DNA of 21,863 bases from Bacteroidales bacterium (GCA_017543645.1 JAFYFR010000017.1:1-21863), one strand, 5' to 3'; positions 7,128 to 17,900 are shown, numbered from the stretch's first letter. Made by a program: numbers and translations. The notes: a model not told the origin generated them from the sequence alone.

Positions 7128-7553
7128 TTATTCGAATCTGATTTTGAATGTTTTTTCTCCAACTTTTGCGGCAGTGTTGTTCAAAGTTTTTGTCTTAACG
7201 ATAATCACTTCGTTCTCAACACTTTCACCGGCGATTTCGGGATAGAGAGTAACAGTGAGAGTGCTTGACGAGTTGCCTTCGATTTTTTTGGATTTGGGAA
7301 GGATGGTTACTCCTGCGGGAGTTTCAAATCCGACAATTTCGAGAGCGTCTGCCTGGGTGTTGTTGATAGTAATCTCTTGTGAAGTAGTTTTGGCTGTAGT
7401 TTTGGCGAATTTTACTACGTCGCTTTTTGAGCTGAGGGCACGGGTGTTGCCAAAAATCTGGAGATCTTCCTCTTCAATCCAACCTTGTGCGCTTACTGTG
7501 CTGGCTACGAAGGTCATTACGAGGGCTGCTAATAGGATTTTAAATTTTTTCAT
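7128..7553 (-). CDS. Small secreted protein with a HYDIN/DUF1573-like beta-sandwich
   Basis: 141 residues. A cleavable signal peptide (MKKFKILLAALVMTFVASTVSA, with a likely cut near Ala-Gln at 22-23) has no lipobox Cys, so the product is probably periplasmic or exported. The mature part (~118 residues) shows a single Ig-like beta-sandwich: QEITINNTQADALEIVGFET followed by GVTILPKSKKIEGNSSSTLTVTLYP resembles the 'transferred to bonds/forces' pattern of DUF1573 and ASPM-SPD-2-Hydin domains, where a short Asn-rich turn precedes a Gly-x-Ser loop. No catalytic residues can be seen. It is transcribed alone, given the strong terminator after it. Function is unknown; the fold suggestion is tentative. 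Confidence 0.7.
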   Translation of the reverse strand: MKKFKILLAALVMTFVASTVSAQGWIEEEDLQIFGNTRALSSKSDVVKFAKTTAKTTSQEITINNTQADALEIVGFETPAGVTILPKSKKIEGNSSSTLTVTLYPEIAGESVENEVIIVKTKTLNNTAAKVGEKTFKIRFE

Positions 7554-7666
7554 AATACTATATTTTTAATAATTTAATTTTGTTGCCGTATTAATTAACG
7601 ATTGTTTTCTTATTTTGTTGCACTAATTCGCTGAAACTGAAAAAAAACAGCAATTTATTTTTCACA

Positions 7667-8140
7667 TTAGTTGCGTTGTAGCGAAATGGTAACTTCGGTT
7701 TGTTTGTATTTGGGTTTGAACAATACCTTGTCGTATGTGTCGCCGTCTTTTTTGATGATTCCAGCCTGTTTGAAGTCTTCGCCTTCCTGTTTGAGATAAA
7801 TTACGCTGTCGTTTTCGATTTTGTATTCCATGGTTACGGGCAGGGTGTATTTGCCGTTGGTTACGGTTTTAAGGAGCATCGAAACTGTGGTGCCGGCATC
7901 GAGTTTGGCTTTTTTGTCGGCGAACTCAACTGTGAGGTCTAATTGCGATAGGATAGTGGAAATCATGGTGCTTGGAATTTCCTGAGCTTTAAACTCGCTT
8001 TCAAATATGGATCCTGCGTTGGAGATGTCGATGCTGTACACGCCTTGTAATGAGTCGTTTGATGAACTGCCGCCTTTGTTTGACGAGCAGGCGCAGACAA
8101 ATAATACTGCTGCGAGGATGATAGGATATAACTTTTTCAT
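7667..8140 (-). CDS. Small lipoprotein of unknown function
   Basis: 157 residues from the ATG at 8140. An in-frame ATG ten codons upstream (8170) would add MQRYQQNSND before the signal and overlap the promoter box, so the shorter start is preferred. The signal ends in LFVCAC, with lipobox Cys18, then a Ser/Gly/Asn-rich linker. The mature domain (~30-157) alternates beta strands with charged turns: GVYSIDIS, LTVEFADKKAKLDAG, GKYTLPVTMEYKIENDSVIYL, and DKVLFKPK to the end. This resembles the small beta-barrel lipoproteins of Bacteroidota in which an N-terminal 'GxYxxD' strand opens the barrel. I do not recognise a named family. It diverges from the TamB gene across 151 bases. Confidence 0.72.
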   Translation of the reverse strand: MKKLYPIILAAVLFVCACSSNKGGSSSNDSLQGVYSIDISNAGSIFESEFKAQEIPSTMISTILSQLDLTVEFADKKAKLDAGTTVSMLLKTVTNGKYTLPVTMEYKIENDSVIYLKQEGEDFKQAGIIKKDGDTYDKVLFKPKYKQTEVTISLQRN

Positions 8141-8167
8141 GTCGTTTGAATTTTGTTGATAACGTTG

Positions 8168-8175
8168 CAAATATA
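8168..8175 (-). promoter_or_regulatory. Probable -7 box of the lipoprotein gene (TATATTTG)
   Basis: The minus strand reads TATATTTG followed by C, 27 bases before the ATG at 8140. A TTTG occurs 17 bases upstream, somewhat close for a -33 box. It supports the start at 8140 over 8170, because the longer frame would begin inside this box. Confidence 0.5.
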
Positions 8176-8262
8176 CTATATTTCTTGTTTCGCAAAATAT
8201 TTTTGTTGAAAAAAATAAGATTTTTTAAACATTGGAGTAAATCATGTAATACAATTTTTTAG

Positions 8263-8270
8263 TTACTTTG
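8263..8270 (+). promoter_or_regulatory. Weak candidate -7 box of the TamB-family gene (TTACTTTG)
   Basis: TTACTTTG followed by C differs by one base from TAnnTTTG and lies 21 bases before the ATG at 8292. No convincing -33 element is present. It is offered as the best candidate in the divergent intergenic region 8141-8291. Confidence 0.3.
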
Positions 8271-8291
8271 CAATTTTACAAAATTTGAGGT

Positions 8292-11200
8292 ATGTCTGCT
8301 AAGAGTAAGATACGGAAAATGTTTACCGCACTGTGGATTACGGTGGCGGTGGTGCCGTTGTTGCTTTTGGCTATTGTTGCTGTTGTGCTTGTGAGCCAGC
8401 CGGTTCAGACATATATCACAGCCAAAGTGTCGGAAATACTTTCGGAGCGTTTCGGCACCGACATCAGCGTTTCAAAGGTTTTTGTTAATGTCTTTAATCT
8501 AAGCGTTGATTTCAAGGATATTTATGTGGCTGATTTAAACAAAGATACACTGCTTTATGTGGGAAGTGTGGAGGCTCGTCTTAAATCTTTCGGCATACGA
8601 AACAACTATTACCATTTTTCGCAGGCCCGAATCGAAAATGTGGTTGTAAACATGATTGCCGACAGCTCGGGAAGTTACAATTACAGCTACCTTGTGCCTC
8701 CAAGCGACTCGCTCGACGTGGACACCATTTCCACCAAATCCAAATTTTCGATAGAGATAGATAAGTTGAAGTTGGGAAACATCAATTTTTGCCGGTCTGC
8801 TGGCGCACCACAAACCAAAGACTATCTGATGGATTTTGAAAATTTGAAACTCACTAACGTCAACCTCCTTGGCAAGAATTTTTCGATAAACGAGAATACA
8901 GAAATATTTCTTCGCATCGACTCGTTGAGGGCGGAGGAGCATTGTGGATTTGGAATCCGCCAGCTTTCTTCCACAGCCGAGGTAAGTCCAGAGGGCATTT
9001 TGTTGAGCAAGCTCCACCTTGTAACCCATGCTTCCGACTTGTCGGCAGATAGCCTTAATTTTCATTTCCACGGTTTTGAAGCATTTTCTGATTTCTGCAA
9101 CAATGTAAGTCTGGGAGCTAAAATCAACGATGGTTCGTGTCTGAGTGTTGACGACATCGGACGTTTTTCGGAGCCGCTTTATGGTTACGGCATTGTTCCA
9201 AAAATCAGCACAGAAGTTTCAGGTCCTGTCAGCAACTTGAAAGTCAGACGGTTGAAACTTGCCTACCTTAACGACACTCGTATTAACATCGATGGTGATG
9301 TTGTGGGTCTACCTGATATTAACTATACTTTTTTTGACTTGAATATCAAAGAATTAAGCACCTCGCAAGATAATTTAAACACCCTCCATAAGCCGTTGAG
9401 CACCGAAAGTATCGTGGAGTTGCCTTCCTCTCTCAGGGAGTTGGGCAAAGTGAACTTTACCGCAAAAGTGAAAGGCAAGGTTGACGATTTGGCTGTGAAC
9501 GGTAATCTTTTGTCAAATCTCGGAAACATTGTCACCGACATAACATTGTTAACTAATAATGATGTTACTGATATTCATGGTATTGTGTCGGCTCACAAGC
9601 TCAATGTAGGTGCTGTTGCTGGTGACAGGGAGACATTCGGCTTTCTTTCTACCAAAGACACAGTGTCGGTGTCAATATCTTCCGGCGGAAAAATTAATGG
9701 TAATATAAAAGGTGTGGTTGATTCGCTCGGACTTTTGAGATACAACTATTCGGGCATTTCTATTAACGGCACATTTACCGAGAGCAAGTTTGATGGCTTG
9801 TTTTCGGTGAAAGACCCGTGCCTTGACCTTGATTTTGCTGGACTTGTAAACTTTGGCGGCGAAAATCTCAAAGCTAAATGTTCTCTCACCGTGTCCGATG
9901 CCGATTTGAAAAAGACACATATCCTGAGCGATTCAGTTGATTTGATGAGTTTTGCATTGTCGGCCGACCTTGAAGGCACCGACCTTGACAATATCAGCGG
10001 AACAGTCAGGCTTACCGAAGGTTTGCGGTTTCACCGCGACGACAGGGTGTTCAAAGTTGATGAGTTCCAACTCAAGGCCTATATCGACCAGTATGTATGT
10101 TCGTTGCCTCTGAGGGTTATACATTTGCGCAGCGATTATATTGATGCCGACGTGCAGGGTCTTTTGCGTTCCGACCAGTTGGCGCAAATCATCAGTAATT
10201 TTGCCTTCATTGTTTTTCCGTCGCTTAACTATTCCGACACAATGTCGCTTGTTAATGTCCGCAACAGATCTTCTCGCCGTCCTTCTGAACGTGGAATTTC
10301 GGAAATCAACGACCCTAATTTTATACGAAACCTCGGTAATAATTTTGATTTTACCATCAAGTTCAAAAATCCCGACAAAGTTACCGATTTCTTTATCCCT
10401 GAGCTTTTTATCAGCGACAATTCAACAGTCAAAGGCGGTTTCAACATCAGAAAACGGCATATTTGGGCAGATATTCATACCGACCGTTTGGGCTACGGAA
10501 GATACAATACCGACAACTTTTCGCTGAGTGTCAACGCTCTCGGCCCTGAATTTATATTTGATATTCAAGCAGATTCGATAGCTGTTTCGGAAGACCTTCA
10601 TATCAAAAACCCTGCTATCAACATAGCCGCGCACCGCGATACCGCAGTTTTTCTGCTTTCGTGGTACAATACCGACAGTTTGAAAAGCGAGGGAACTATC
10701 GACGGTAGCGTGATTCTCTCAAAGCATTATAAGCCAGAGCATTTTCCGCTTATCAAAGCGTCGTTTAATCAGTCGGGCTTCTATATCCTCAATTCCAAGT
10801 GGGACATCAATCAAAGTACTATAAATATAGATTCTAATTCGGTGGAAATTAACAATTTCGGACTTTTTGCCGAAAATCAGAAAGTTACTCTCGACGGCAA
10901 AATATGCGCCGACCCCGAGCAGAAACTTTATGCCGACATAAAGAATTTTGACCTTGAGTTTCTCAATAAGATTGTTCCCGATATTAATATAAAGGGTATG
11001 CTTTCGTCTAACACCGATGTGAAAAATTTGTATGGCGACATTCCTCTTTTTAGTTCGCACAATACTGTTGACAACCTGATAGTCAACGATGTAGGACTCG
11101 GAAATGTGTTTTTTACCTGCGATTTTAATCCTTTGGACTCGCTTATCAACGTGGATTTTTACACCAAACGCCGTCTGCTCAGACAGGAGCTCATGGAGAC

Positions 11201-12857
11201 CGACACGCTGAAGCCTATTCACGGATTCGGTTCTTGCAATGTTCAAAGCAGGGAGTTGGATTTTACGCTCAACATCCTCACCCTGCCGTTCAACACCTTC
11301 CGTCCGTTTTATGAGAATTATATCAGTGCGTCGAACTACACCAACCTTTCGGGATTTGCCCGTGTAAAAGGCAAAATCGAAGACCCGAGCATCATGGCAC
11401 AGCTGAGTGTCCATGGTGGAAATTTCAAAATCAAGACTCTCGGCACGCAGTACGACATCAACGATTCGCTCGGCATCACTCTCGACAACAGAACTATTCA
11501 AATTCACAAGACAACGCTTTATAGCGACCGCAAATCAGGAAACGCTGTGCTTCAAGGATATATTCACCACAATAATTTCGACAATATTGACATGAATCTC
11601 GACCTTAATGTTAAGAATTTCATGTTTCTCAACGCGCAGCAGACCGACACCTCGCTCTTTTATGGCAAGGCTTACGCTTCGGGTGAGATTTTTCTGCGGG
11701 GCAACCCTATGCGCATGATCGACATCGACGGACGTGTTAAAACCGAAAGGAACACTCTCGTATATCTTCCTATGTACGGAGCCAGCGACGTGAACACCGA
11801 AAACGGGTTTGTAACTTTTGTCTCGCGCGACACTCTCCATTTTGAAAACCAACGGCATGGCGCCGATCTTTCGGGATTGAAAATGAATTTTACTCTTGAG
11901 GTAACGCCCGATGCCGAAGTTCATGTGATACTCGACGAAGCCACAGGAAACATTCTTAAAGCATCTGCCAACGGCGACCTCAGGCTCGTGATTTCGCCTT
12001 CGGGAGATTTTACAATGTTCGGCACGCTTTCGGTTGAAAAGGGTGAATATCTGTTTAATATGCAGAATGTTCTGAGCAAGAAGTTCGAGGTGGTGAAAGG
12101 CGGAACTCTGAGGTGGAATGGCAACCCGATGGATGCCGTGGTGGATATTTCGGCAGTTTACAAGCTTCGCCGCGTTAACCTTTTCAACCTTATGGTCGAC
12201 GAGGAGTACCGCAACAAGAAAGTGCCTGTGCAATGCCAGTTGAATATGAAGGGCGACCTCAACGAGCCGGATGTTTCCTTTGGTGTAAAAATCGAAGGCA
12301 GTTACGACGATATTCAAACCCAACTCTCGAATCTCGACGAGGGAAATATCAACAAGCAGGTGATTTCGCTGCTATTGCTCAGTCAGTTTCAACCGCTGCC
12401 CGGACTGCAGAATCAGGAAAGTTCGCTTTTTTCGGACTACAATCCCGGCGAACTCCTGAGCAATCAGATAAACCACTGGCTCAGCGATATAAGCGACAAG
12501 GTGGATGTGGGTGTCAACTATTCGATGGGCGATCAGACCACAAGCAGTGAGCTTGAGGTGGCTCTCTCCACACAGCTGTTCGACGACCGTGTAACCGTTT
12601 CTACAAACGTGGGTGTGGGCGGCGAATCAAAAAACAACACCAACACTCGCACCAACAACGTAGTGGGCGAGGTGCAGGTGGATGTAAACTTAAACAAAAG
12701 CGGAACCGTAAAATTAAAAGTGTACAACAAGGCCAACGACGACGAACTCGACCAAGCTCCTTATACTCAGGGTGTTGGTGTCTCATTCAAAAAAGAGTTC
12801 AACAACCGTCACGACCTCTTTGCCCGAAAAAAGAAGAACAAAATTAAAACCCCATAG
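8292..12857 (+). CDS. TamB-family (DUF490) translocation/assembly module protein
   Basis: 1,521 residues. TamB-type proteins are anchored in the inner membrane and span the periplasm as a long beta-taco; they are implicated in outer-membrane protein assembly and phospholipid transport. The N-terminal anchor is at ~13-34 (a short basic cytoplasmic tail, then VAVVPLLLLAIVAVVLV), followed by an AsmA-like start (TAKVSEILSERFGTDISVSKV). The middle consists of repeated extended beta strands with alternating hydrophobics and almost no Cys, as expected for this architecture. The C-terminal TamB domain (~1060-1500) contains GTLSVEKGEYLFNMQNVL, near 1243, and GGTLRWNGNPMDAVVDISAVY. Length is near the Bacteroidota norm (longer than the ~1,260 of E. 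coli). No TamA-like gene is adjacent. It ends with TAG, 3 bases before the M15 peptidase gene, so the two are likely cotranscribed. Confidence 0.92.
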   Translation: MSAKSKIRKMFTALWITVAVVPLLLLAIVAVVLVSQPVQTYITAKVSEILSERFGTDISVSKVFVNVFNLSVDFKDIYVADLNKDTLLYVGSVEARLKSFGIRNNYYHFSQARIENVVVNMIADSSGSYNYSYLVPPSDSLDVDTISTKSKFSIEIDKLKLGNINFCRSAGAPQTKDYLMDFENLKLTNVNLLGKNFSINENTEIFLRIDSLRAEEHCGFGIRQLSSTAEVSPEGILLSKLHLVTHASDLSADSLNFHFHGFEAFSDFCNNVSLGAKINDGSCLSVDDIGRFSEPLYGYGIVPKISTEVSGPVSNLKVRRLKLAYLNDTRINIDGDVVGLPDINYTFFDLNIKELSTSQDNLNTLHKPLSTESIVELPSSLRELGKVNFTAKVKGKVDDLAVNGNLLSNLGNIVTDITLLTNNDVTDIHGIVSAHKLNVGAVAGDRETFGFLSTKDTVSVSISSGGKINGNIKGVVDSLGLLRYNYSGISINGTFTESKFDGLFSVKDPCLDLDFAGLVNFGGENLKAKCSLTVSDADLKKTHILSDSVDLMSFALSADLEGTDLDNISGTVRLTEGLRFHRDDRVFKVDEFQLKAYIDQYVCSLPLRVIHLRSDYIDADVQGLLRSDQLAQIISNFAFIVFPSLNYSDTMSLVNVRNRSSRRPSERGISEINDPNFIRNLGNNFDFTIKFKNPDKVTDFFIPELFISDNSTVKGGFNIRKRHIWADIHTDRLGYGRYNTDNFSLSVNALGPEFIFDIQADSIAVSEDLHIKNPAINIAAHRDTAVFLLSWYNTDSLKSEGTIDGSVILSKHYKPEHFPLIKASFNQSGFYILNSKWDINQSTINIDSNSVEINNFGLFAENQKVTLDGKICADPEQKLYADIKNFDLEFLNKIVPDINIKGMLSSNTDVKNLYGDIPLFSSHNTVDNLIVNDVGLGNVFFTCDFNPLDSLINVDFYTKRRLLRQELMETDTLKPIHGFGSCNVQSRELDFTLNILTLPFNTFRPFYENYISASNYTNLSGFARVKGKIEDPSIMAQLSVHGGNFKIKTLGTQYDINDSLGITLDNRTIQIHKTTLYSDRKSGNAVLQGYIHHNNFDNIDMNLDLNVKNFMFLNAQQTDTSLFYGKAYASGEIFLRGNPMRMIDIDGRVKTERNTLVYLPMYGASDVNTENGFVTFVSRDTLHFENQRHGADLSGLKMNFTLEVTPDAEVHVILDEATGNILKASANGDLRLVISPSGDFTMFGTLSVEKGEYLFNMQNVLSKKFEVVKGGTLRWNGNPMDAVVDISAVYKLRRVNLFNLMVDEEYRNKKVPVQCQLNMKGDLNEPDVSFGVKIEGSYDDIQTQLSNLDEGNINKQVISLLLLSQFQPLPGLQNQESSLFSDYNPGELLSNQINHWLSDISDKVDVGVNYSMGDQTTSSELEVALSTQLFDDRVTVSTNVGVGGESKNNTNTRTNNVVGEVQVDVNLNKSGTVKLKVYNKANDDELDQAPYTQGVGVSFKKEFNNRHDLFARKKKNKIKTP

Positions 12858-12860
12858 ATT

Positions 12861-13610
12861 ATGAAGAATTTATTATTTACTATTGTTTCGGCTATGATGT
12901 TAGCCTCCACCGTTTCGGCGCAGATTGCGGCACGTGTCCCAGAAAAGGCGCAGAAACTTATTGATGCATATCCCGACATGCAACTTACATACAGCGACAA
13001 CGCAATTGTGTTTCCCGATGGCACGCGCGTTACCTACGACGACGGCGAGGAAAAGGATTTTGTAACGATGCTCGACCAAAGCGACATAGAGGATATGTTT
13101 TCGATGACATACGATACCACAGTAGCCGAACCGGCATATTTAAATGACTGTGGTAGAAGCCGTTGCGAGACGTTGTTCAAAAAAATGTACGGTAGCAGTG
13201 CTGCCGAAGTTCAGAAAAACCTCGTAAAAATCGAATGGTTTGGTCAGCAGCTTCCGATTACCAAAGTTAACGGTGTGGACAAAAAGTTAAAGGCTGTATA
13301 CGAGGAACTTAAAGCAAAACCCGAACTCAAAAAATACCTTTTGCAGGCATCGTCGTTTTATTGGCGGCAGGTGCGCGGGGCCAACCGTCTGAGTGCGCAC
13401 AGTTACGGAATTGCCTTCGACATCAATGTTGCTAACTCAAACTACTGGCTTTGGAGCAACAAAGGCAAAAGCGAAACCGACCATATTAAATACGTTAACC
13501 GCATTCCCCAAGAAATAGTTAAGATTTTTGAGAAACATGGTTTTATCTGGGGCGGCCGCTGGTATCATTACGACACCATGCACTTTGAGTACCGACCGGA
13601 GTTTTTGTAA
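12861..13610 (+). CDS. Secreted M15-family zinc metallopeptidase (VanY/D,D-carboxypeptidase-like)
   Basis: 249 residues. Signal peptide MKNLLFTIVSAMMLASTVSA, with a likely cleavage after Ala20, sends it to the periplasm. Residues ~165-249 hold the M15 catalytic core: SAHSYGIAFDIN (178-189) supplies zinc ligands His180 and Asp187, and YHYDTMHFEY (235-244) supplies the third ligand His241 with Asp238 as the likely general base. GFIWGGRW precedes it, as in the peptidase M15_4 group. These enzymes cut peptide cross-bridges or stem peptides of peptidoglycan; substrate specificity cannot be read here. The ~140-residue N-terminal region, with Cys97 and Cys102, is not recognised. The gene starts 3 bases after the TamB-family stop, suggesting cotranscription and an envelope role. 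All expected catalytic residues are present. Confidence 0.88.
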   Translation: MKNLLFTIVSAMMLASTVSAQIAARVPEKAQKLIDAYPDMQLTYSDNAIVFPDGTRVTYDDGEEKDFVTMLDQSDIEDMFSMTYDTTVAEPAYLNDCGRSRCETLFKKMYGSSAAEVQKNLVKIEWFGQQLPITKVNGVDKKLKAVYEELKAKPELKKYLLQASSFYWRQVRGANRLSAHSYGIAFDINVANSNYWLWSNKGKSETDHIKYVNRIPQEIVKIFEKHGFIWGGRWYHYDTMHFEYRPEFL

Positions 13611-13683
13611 GATTATTAACGTATATTTAATATTGCCATTATTTTTTGTTAACCTTATAGGTCTCTTGGTATCTATTTTTTCG

Positions 13684-13691
13684 TATATTTG
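13684..13691 (+). promoter_or_regulatory. Probable -7 box for the PKD lipoprotein/STAND gene run (TATATTTG)
   Basis: TATATTTG lies 35 bases before the ATG at 13727, in the 116-base gap after the M15 gene. No TTTG is found at the -33 distance. It is the most likely promoter for the following genes; I see no convincing terminator for the upstream pair in the same gap. Confidence 0.5.
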
Positions 13692-13726
13692 TTGAAGATT
13701 TAAATAACCAATTTTAATACTTCATT

Positions 13727-14956
13727 ATGAGAAAGATTCTTTTGTTACTGTCAGCTGTTTTGATGGTTGGCTCTTTAGTTGTTTCGTGCAAGGATGACGA
13801 TAATGACAAGGCTAAACCTACGGTCGAGTTAGTGGCAAAGTTTGAGGTAAGTCCGAAAGAACAGCACCAGCCTAATACTTCGGTAACAATTGTTCCTTTG
13901 ATATTAGAGGAGTTGAATGTTAATTATCAATGGGATTTCGGCGATGGTAATTGTATGCTTTGGCATGACAACACCGAGGCTCAAACTTCATTTGTATATT
14001 CATATAGTTCTTATGGTGAATATACTATTACTCTAAAAGTTACTGATGATAAGAATGTTGTACAATCTGCGACTCAGACAATCAATATTTCACCCGCTCC
14101 ACTTAAATCTACCAGTATAGCATCAAAACATAAGTTGGAAGCTTCGTCTACATATTACCTTAAAGATTATATAGAAAACCAAGATTCTGTTAAGTGGGAC
14201 ATAAAGCTGCAAGACAATGGTAATCTTACAGATGTTGCCTCTGTTGTTGTTTTAGCTGGTTCTACAAAAAGCTATGAATTTGAGACACCGGGTAAGTACC
14301 TGCTCTATCTCACCGCTTTTGGTCCGAGTGCAAAAGACGGACAGTATATGAGAACCGACACCGTGGAGGTATTACGCGGCAATAATAGTTCTTTGGCAAA
14401 ATTTACAGTAACTCCTTCTCGTTTATTAATGCCTTCCACGACTGTTACAATTGCTTGTTTAGAAGTTGAAGGTGATGATGTTGTTTATACATTGGATTTT
14501 GGCGAGCAATCTGGTTCTGCTTTGATCTGGGATAATAGATCTTCTGAAACTTACCGAACTATTCAGTATTCATATAAAGATGCAGGACAATATCAAATAA
14601 CCTTTACTGTTAGAACCAATACCACGACAGAGTCATCAACTCACTTGGTTTATATAGACCCTGCAATGCCTATTCGGACGATAGGTGGAAAAGGAGAAGT
14701 TGTTGATGTTGGATTTCCGTTTGAACTCATTACGGGTGTAATTTATAGTGATTCTGTCCAGTGGGAGATTTCTGAGATAGGTAAAGCAGATTTATTAGCT
14801 AAATGTACTGTTCTCGAAGGGAAAACTGCTACATATACATTTTCTAATCCCGGAACGTATCTTCTTCACGAATATGCCTACGGACCAGGTTCACAAAACG
14901 GTATGTATATGAGAACCGACACAGTTGAGGTTATTTTACCGCAAGGTAAATTGTAA
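13727..14956 (+). CDS. Lipoprotein with duplicated PKD-containing module
   Basis: 409 residues. Lipobox Cys21 (SLVVSC) is followed by an acidic KDDDNDK linker typical of Bacteroidota surface lipoproteins. The rest is two copies of a ~185-residue module. Each begins with a PKD-like Ig domain (37-122 and 223-311; first copy with WDFGDGN at 69-75 and YSSYGEYTITLKV, second with LDFGEQSG and YKDAGQYQITFTV). Each continues with a second beta domain (123-216 and 312-404) ending in GPxxxxGxYMRTDTVEV. PKD domains bind protein or glycan partners on cell surfaces. The gene is 27 bases upstream of the STAND-propeller gene, which suggests a shared transcript. Codon use is more A/T-rich than in the STAND gene. 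It could be a sensor or ligand-binding subunit; that is inference from context. Confidence 0.8.
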   Translation: MRKILLLLSAVLMVGSLVVSCKDDDNDKAKPTVELVAKFEVSPKEQHQPNTSVTIVPLILEELNVNYQWDFGDGNCMLWHDNTEAQTSFVYSYSSYGEYTITLKVTDDKNVVQSATQTINISPAPLKSTSIASKHKLEASSTYYLKDYIENQDSVKWDIKLQDNGNLTDVASVVVLAGSTKSYEFETPGKYLLYLTAFGPSAKDGQYMRTDTVEVLRGNNSSLAKFTVTPSRLLMPSTTVTIACLEVEGDDVVYTLDFGEQSGSALIWDNRSSETYRTIQYSYKDAGQYQITFTVRTNTTTESSTHLVYIDPAMPIRTIGGKGEVVDVGFPFELITGVIYSDSVQWEISEIGKADLLAKCTVLEGKTATYTFSNPGTYLLHEYAYGPGSQNGMYMRTDTVEVILPQGKL

Positions 14957-14983
14957 TCACTTAATTAACAGTCAACATAGTCT

Positions 14984-17900
14984 ATGAATACCGGCATTTG
15001 TCCATACCCTGGTCTGAGACCTTTTACTGAGGAGGAAAGCATCTTCTTCAAGGGAAGGGATTTGCATATCCGTCAGATTGTTAAGATGTTGGAACAAAAC
15101 AAGATGGCGTTCATCACAGGTGCTTCGGGCGATGGAAAATCGTCGATGGTATACGCCGGTGTGATTCCGTATATCAGGGCTGGTTTTTCTAAGGCGGAGT
15201 TCAACAGTTGGCTGATAGTGGATTTCAAACCGCAGCGAAACACGTTGGCAAGTCTCGCCAAGAGTGCATCGGATGCGTTGTTACTGCCTTACGAACAAAC
15301 ACTTACAAAACTGAGCAGAGGTTTTTCCGCACTTGTGGATGACTACAAAAATTCTGAGTTTTACGTTAAGGAAGGCGACGATGCCGCCAACCGTGGCAAA
15401 AACCTTCTGATTATCGCCGACCAGTTTGAGGAGGTCTTCACCATGAACGAAAACTTCCACAACGGTACACCGAGCATTGATTCGTATACGGCTGTAAACA
15501 TTCTCTTAGAGACGGTAAGGCTTTCTATCGAAGAACAACTTCCTGTTTATCTGATATTTACAATGCGTAGTGACTATATTTCGCAATGCACTGTATTCAA
15601 AGATCTGCCTGAATTTATCGCCTACAGCCAGTTTTTTGTTCCTCAGTTGAAACGTTCCGAGATTCTGCAAGTTATAGAGCAACCCGCGGAATTGGCTGGC
15701 GGAAGTGTTTCTCCTCGTCTTTCGGAGGTGTTAATCAACAATTTAAGTTCGGGATTCGACCAGTTGCCTGTGTTGCAACATGCTCTAAACCTTCTGTGGA
15801 AGACCGCCGGCAATGGCAAAGAACAGCTTGATTTGCTCCATTTTGCCAAAATTGCGGGAATTTCTAAGGATTTGCTCAGCGATAACGATAGACAGGAATT
15901 CGACCGTTGGTTTGCGAAACTGCCTGAGTATCAGAAAAAATATTATGAGCATCCTAACCTCGACAATGTGCTTAACACCCACGCCGGCACTCTATATGAG
16001 TCAGCTTACGATTATTATCTCAACAATTCTCCTTGGGCAGATAAGTCTATCACGCCAGACGAGTCGAAGATGATAATTGAGACAGCCTTCAAAACCCTCA
16101 CTAAGATTGACAACAATCGTCAAGTGCGCAACCGCTGCACTCTCAACGAGATAACTGGCATCATCAACAAACCGTACATCACCAACGCACAAGTGTGCGC
16201 CGTGCTCAATATTTTCCGAACCAACAACAACACGCTTATCCGTCCGTTTATTAATTCTGATTCGGTTGATTCTCAATATCTTAGCGGCGAAACAGTTTTG
16301 GACGTTACCCACGAGGCATTAATCCGAAACTGGAAAATGCTTTCCGCTTGGGACGAGGAAGAACTTGAAAACCTAAAAGAGTATAACGATTTTAACACGC
16401 AGGTGCAGCGGTGGTTAGACAACGGCAGAAGTCCAGATTTGCTCTTGGCTCCGGGCAATTATGCTATTTTTAGCCAATGGTACGAAAAATGCCGCCCTAA
16501 TCAGTATTGGATTCTCAAAAATGATACCTCGCAGCGTCCCGAAGACGACAAGCTTCATGCCGCTGCAAGCCGTATGGAAAAATGCGAGGAGTATATGCTT
16601 CAGAGCCATGATGCCATTATTGCCAACGAGAAATCGCGCCGTCGCAAGATTGCTGCCACCATTTGCGGACTTTTGGTGTTTATTGTGGGACTGCTGTTTT
16701 TCTCCTCGTGGGCTATGAAGGAAAAAGATAACGCAGAAAAACAGACTCTTTTGGCTGAGGAAAACGCCCAGAAAGCTGAGGAACAGCAAAAAGCAGCCGA
16801 GCAGCAACGTAGCGCCGCTCTCTCGGCTCAGATGGACGCTCAACAGCAGCGAGACTCTGTGCAGATAATGTTTCAGCAGGCTTTGGCAGCCAAAAACGAG
16901 TCCGACATAGCACGTCAGCTCGCCGAAATGATGCGTCAGGACGCTGATGAGAGCCGTCGCAAGGCAGAAGCCAACTACATCCTTGCCGAGCGTCAGCGCG
17001 ATACAGCCGAAAGGGAACGCCAAAATGCGCTATATCAGATGCAACTTACCAAGGAGGCGAACGATTCGGCGTCGCGTCTCTATTACGTTGCACTCTGCAA
17101 CACTCTCGCCATGAAAGCCAAAAACAAATACGAGGACAAGTTGCTAAACCTTCGTCTTGCCAAGACTGCTTGTGAGATGAATCTTAAAGGCGGCAGCAGT
17201 CAAAAGAACGCCGACCTTTATGATGCCATGCTTCTGGCTATGGAGGAAAACAGGATTATCAACCCTATAAAACTCTCTAATAGTGGAATCAAAGCCTTTA
17301 CCGTTGACAATCAAGGGCGGATTGTTACATTTGATAATAGCGGCGAAGTGTCGTTTCATCGCATTGTGGGCGGTGGTAAATCTAAAATTGAGAGCGTCAT
17401 CTCCGACTATGTTGGCAAAGTGCCGGTAGAGAATGCTGTATTTGCAACTAACTATCTTATAGCATATTCCACCAAAGACCGCTCGTCGTATCTCATTAAC
17501 ATTGACAACAAACGCCGAGTTACATTGCCATCGTCGTCTAATTATGTTAAGGCTGTGTCGCCGTCGCCCGATGTTGCCAAGTGCGTTGTGATTTACAGTG
17601 ATGGTAAGGCAGCCGTTATTTCCACCGACAATGGTAACACTTTGGCTGATAATGATTTTCAGACTAAACTCACCGATGTCTATTTTCATAAAGACGGCGT
17701 TGTTTACCTTCTTTGTCATGACGGTCGTCTGCTCAAATGGAATTATCTCGGCGGCGATGTTAAGACAATACTCCCAGCATCATCGTTGCAGAATGCCTTT
17801 AAGGTAACAGCCATTCCCGACAAGGACATTTTGGTTGTATGTTATAGCGATGGCGACATTCAGTTTGTGAACCTTCTCAGCGACCAAAAATGCGGCACAA

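Noticed and set aside
10719..12323. Two 262-codon minus-strand frames inside the TamB-family gene
   Set aside because: They are antisense shadows; the plus-strand TamB frame is continuous and family-like across the region.
15643..17023. Minus-strand frames within the STAND gene (up to 202 codons)
   Set aside because: Shadows of a high-coding-density plus-strand gene; no start context or recognisable domain.
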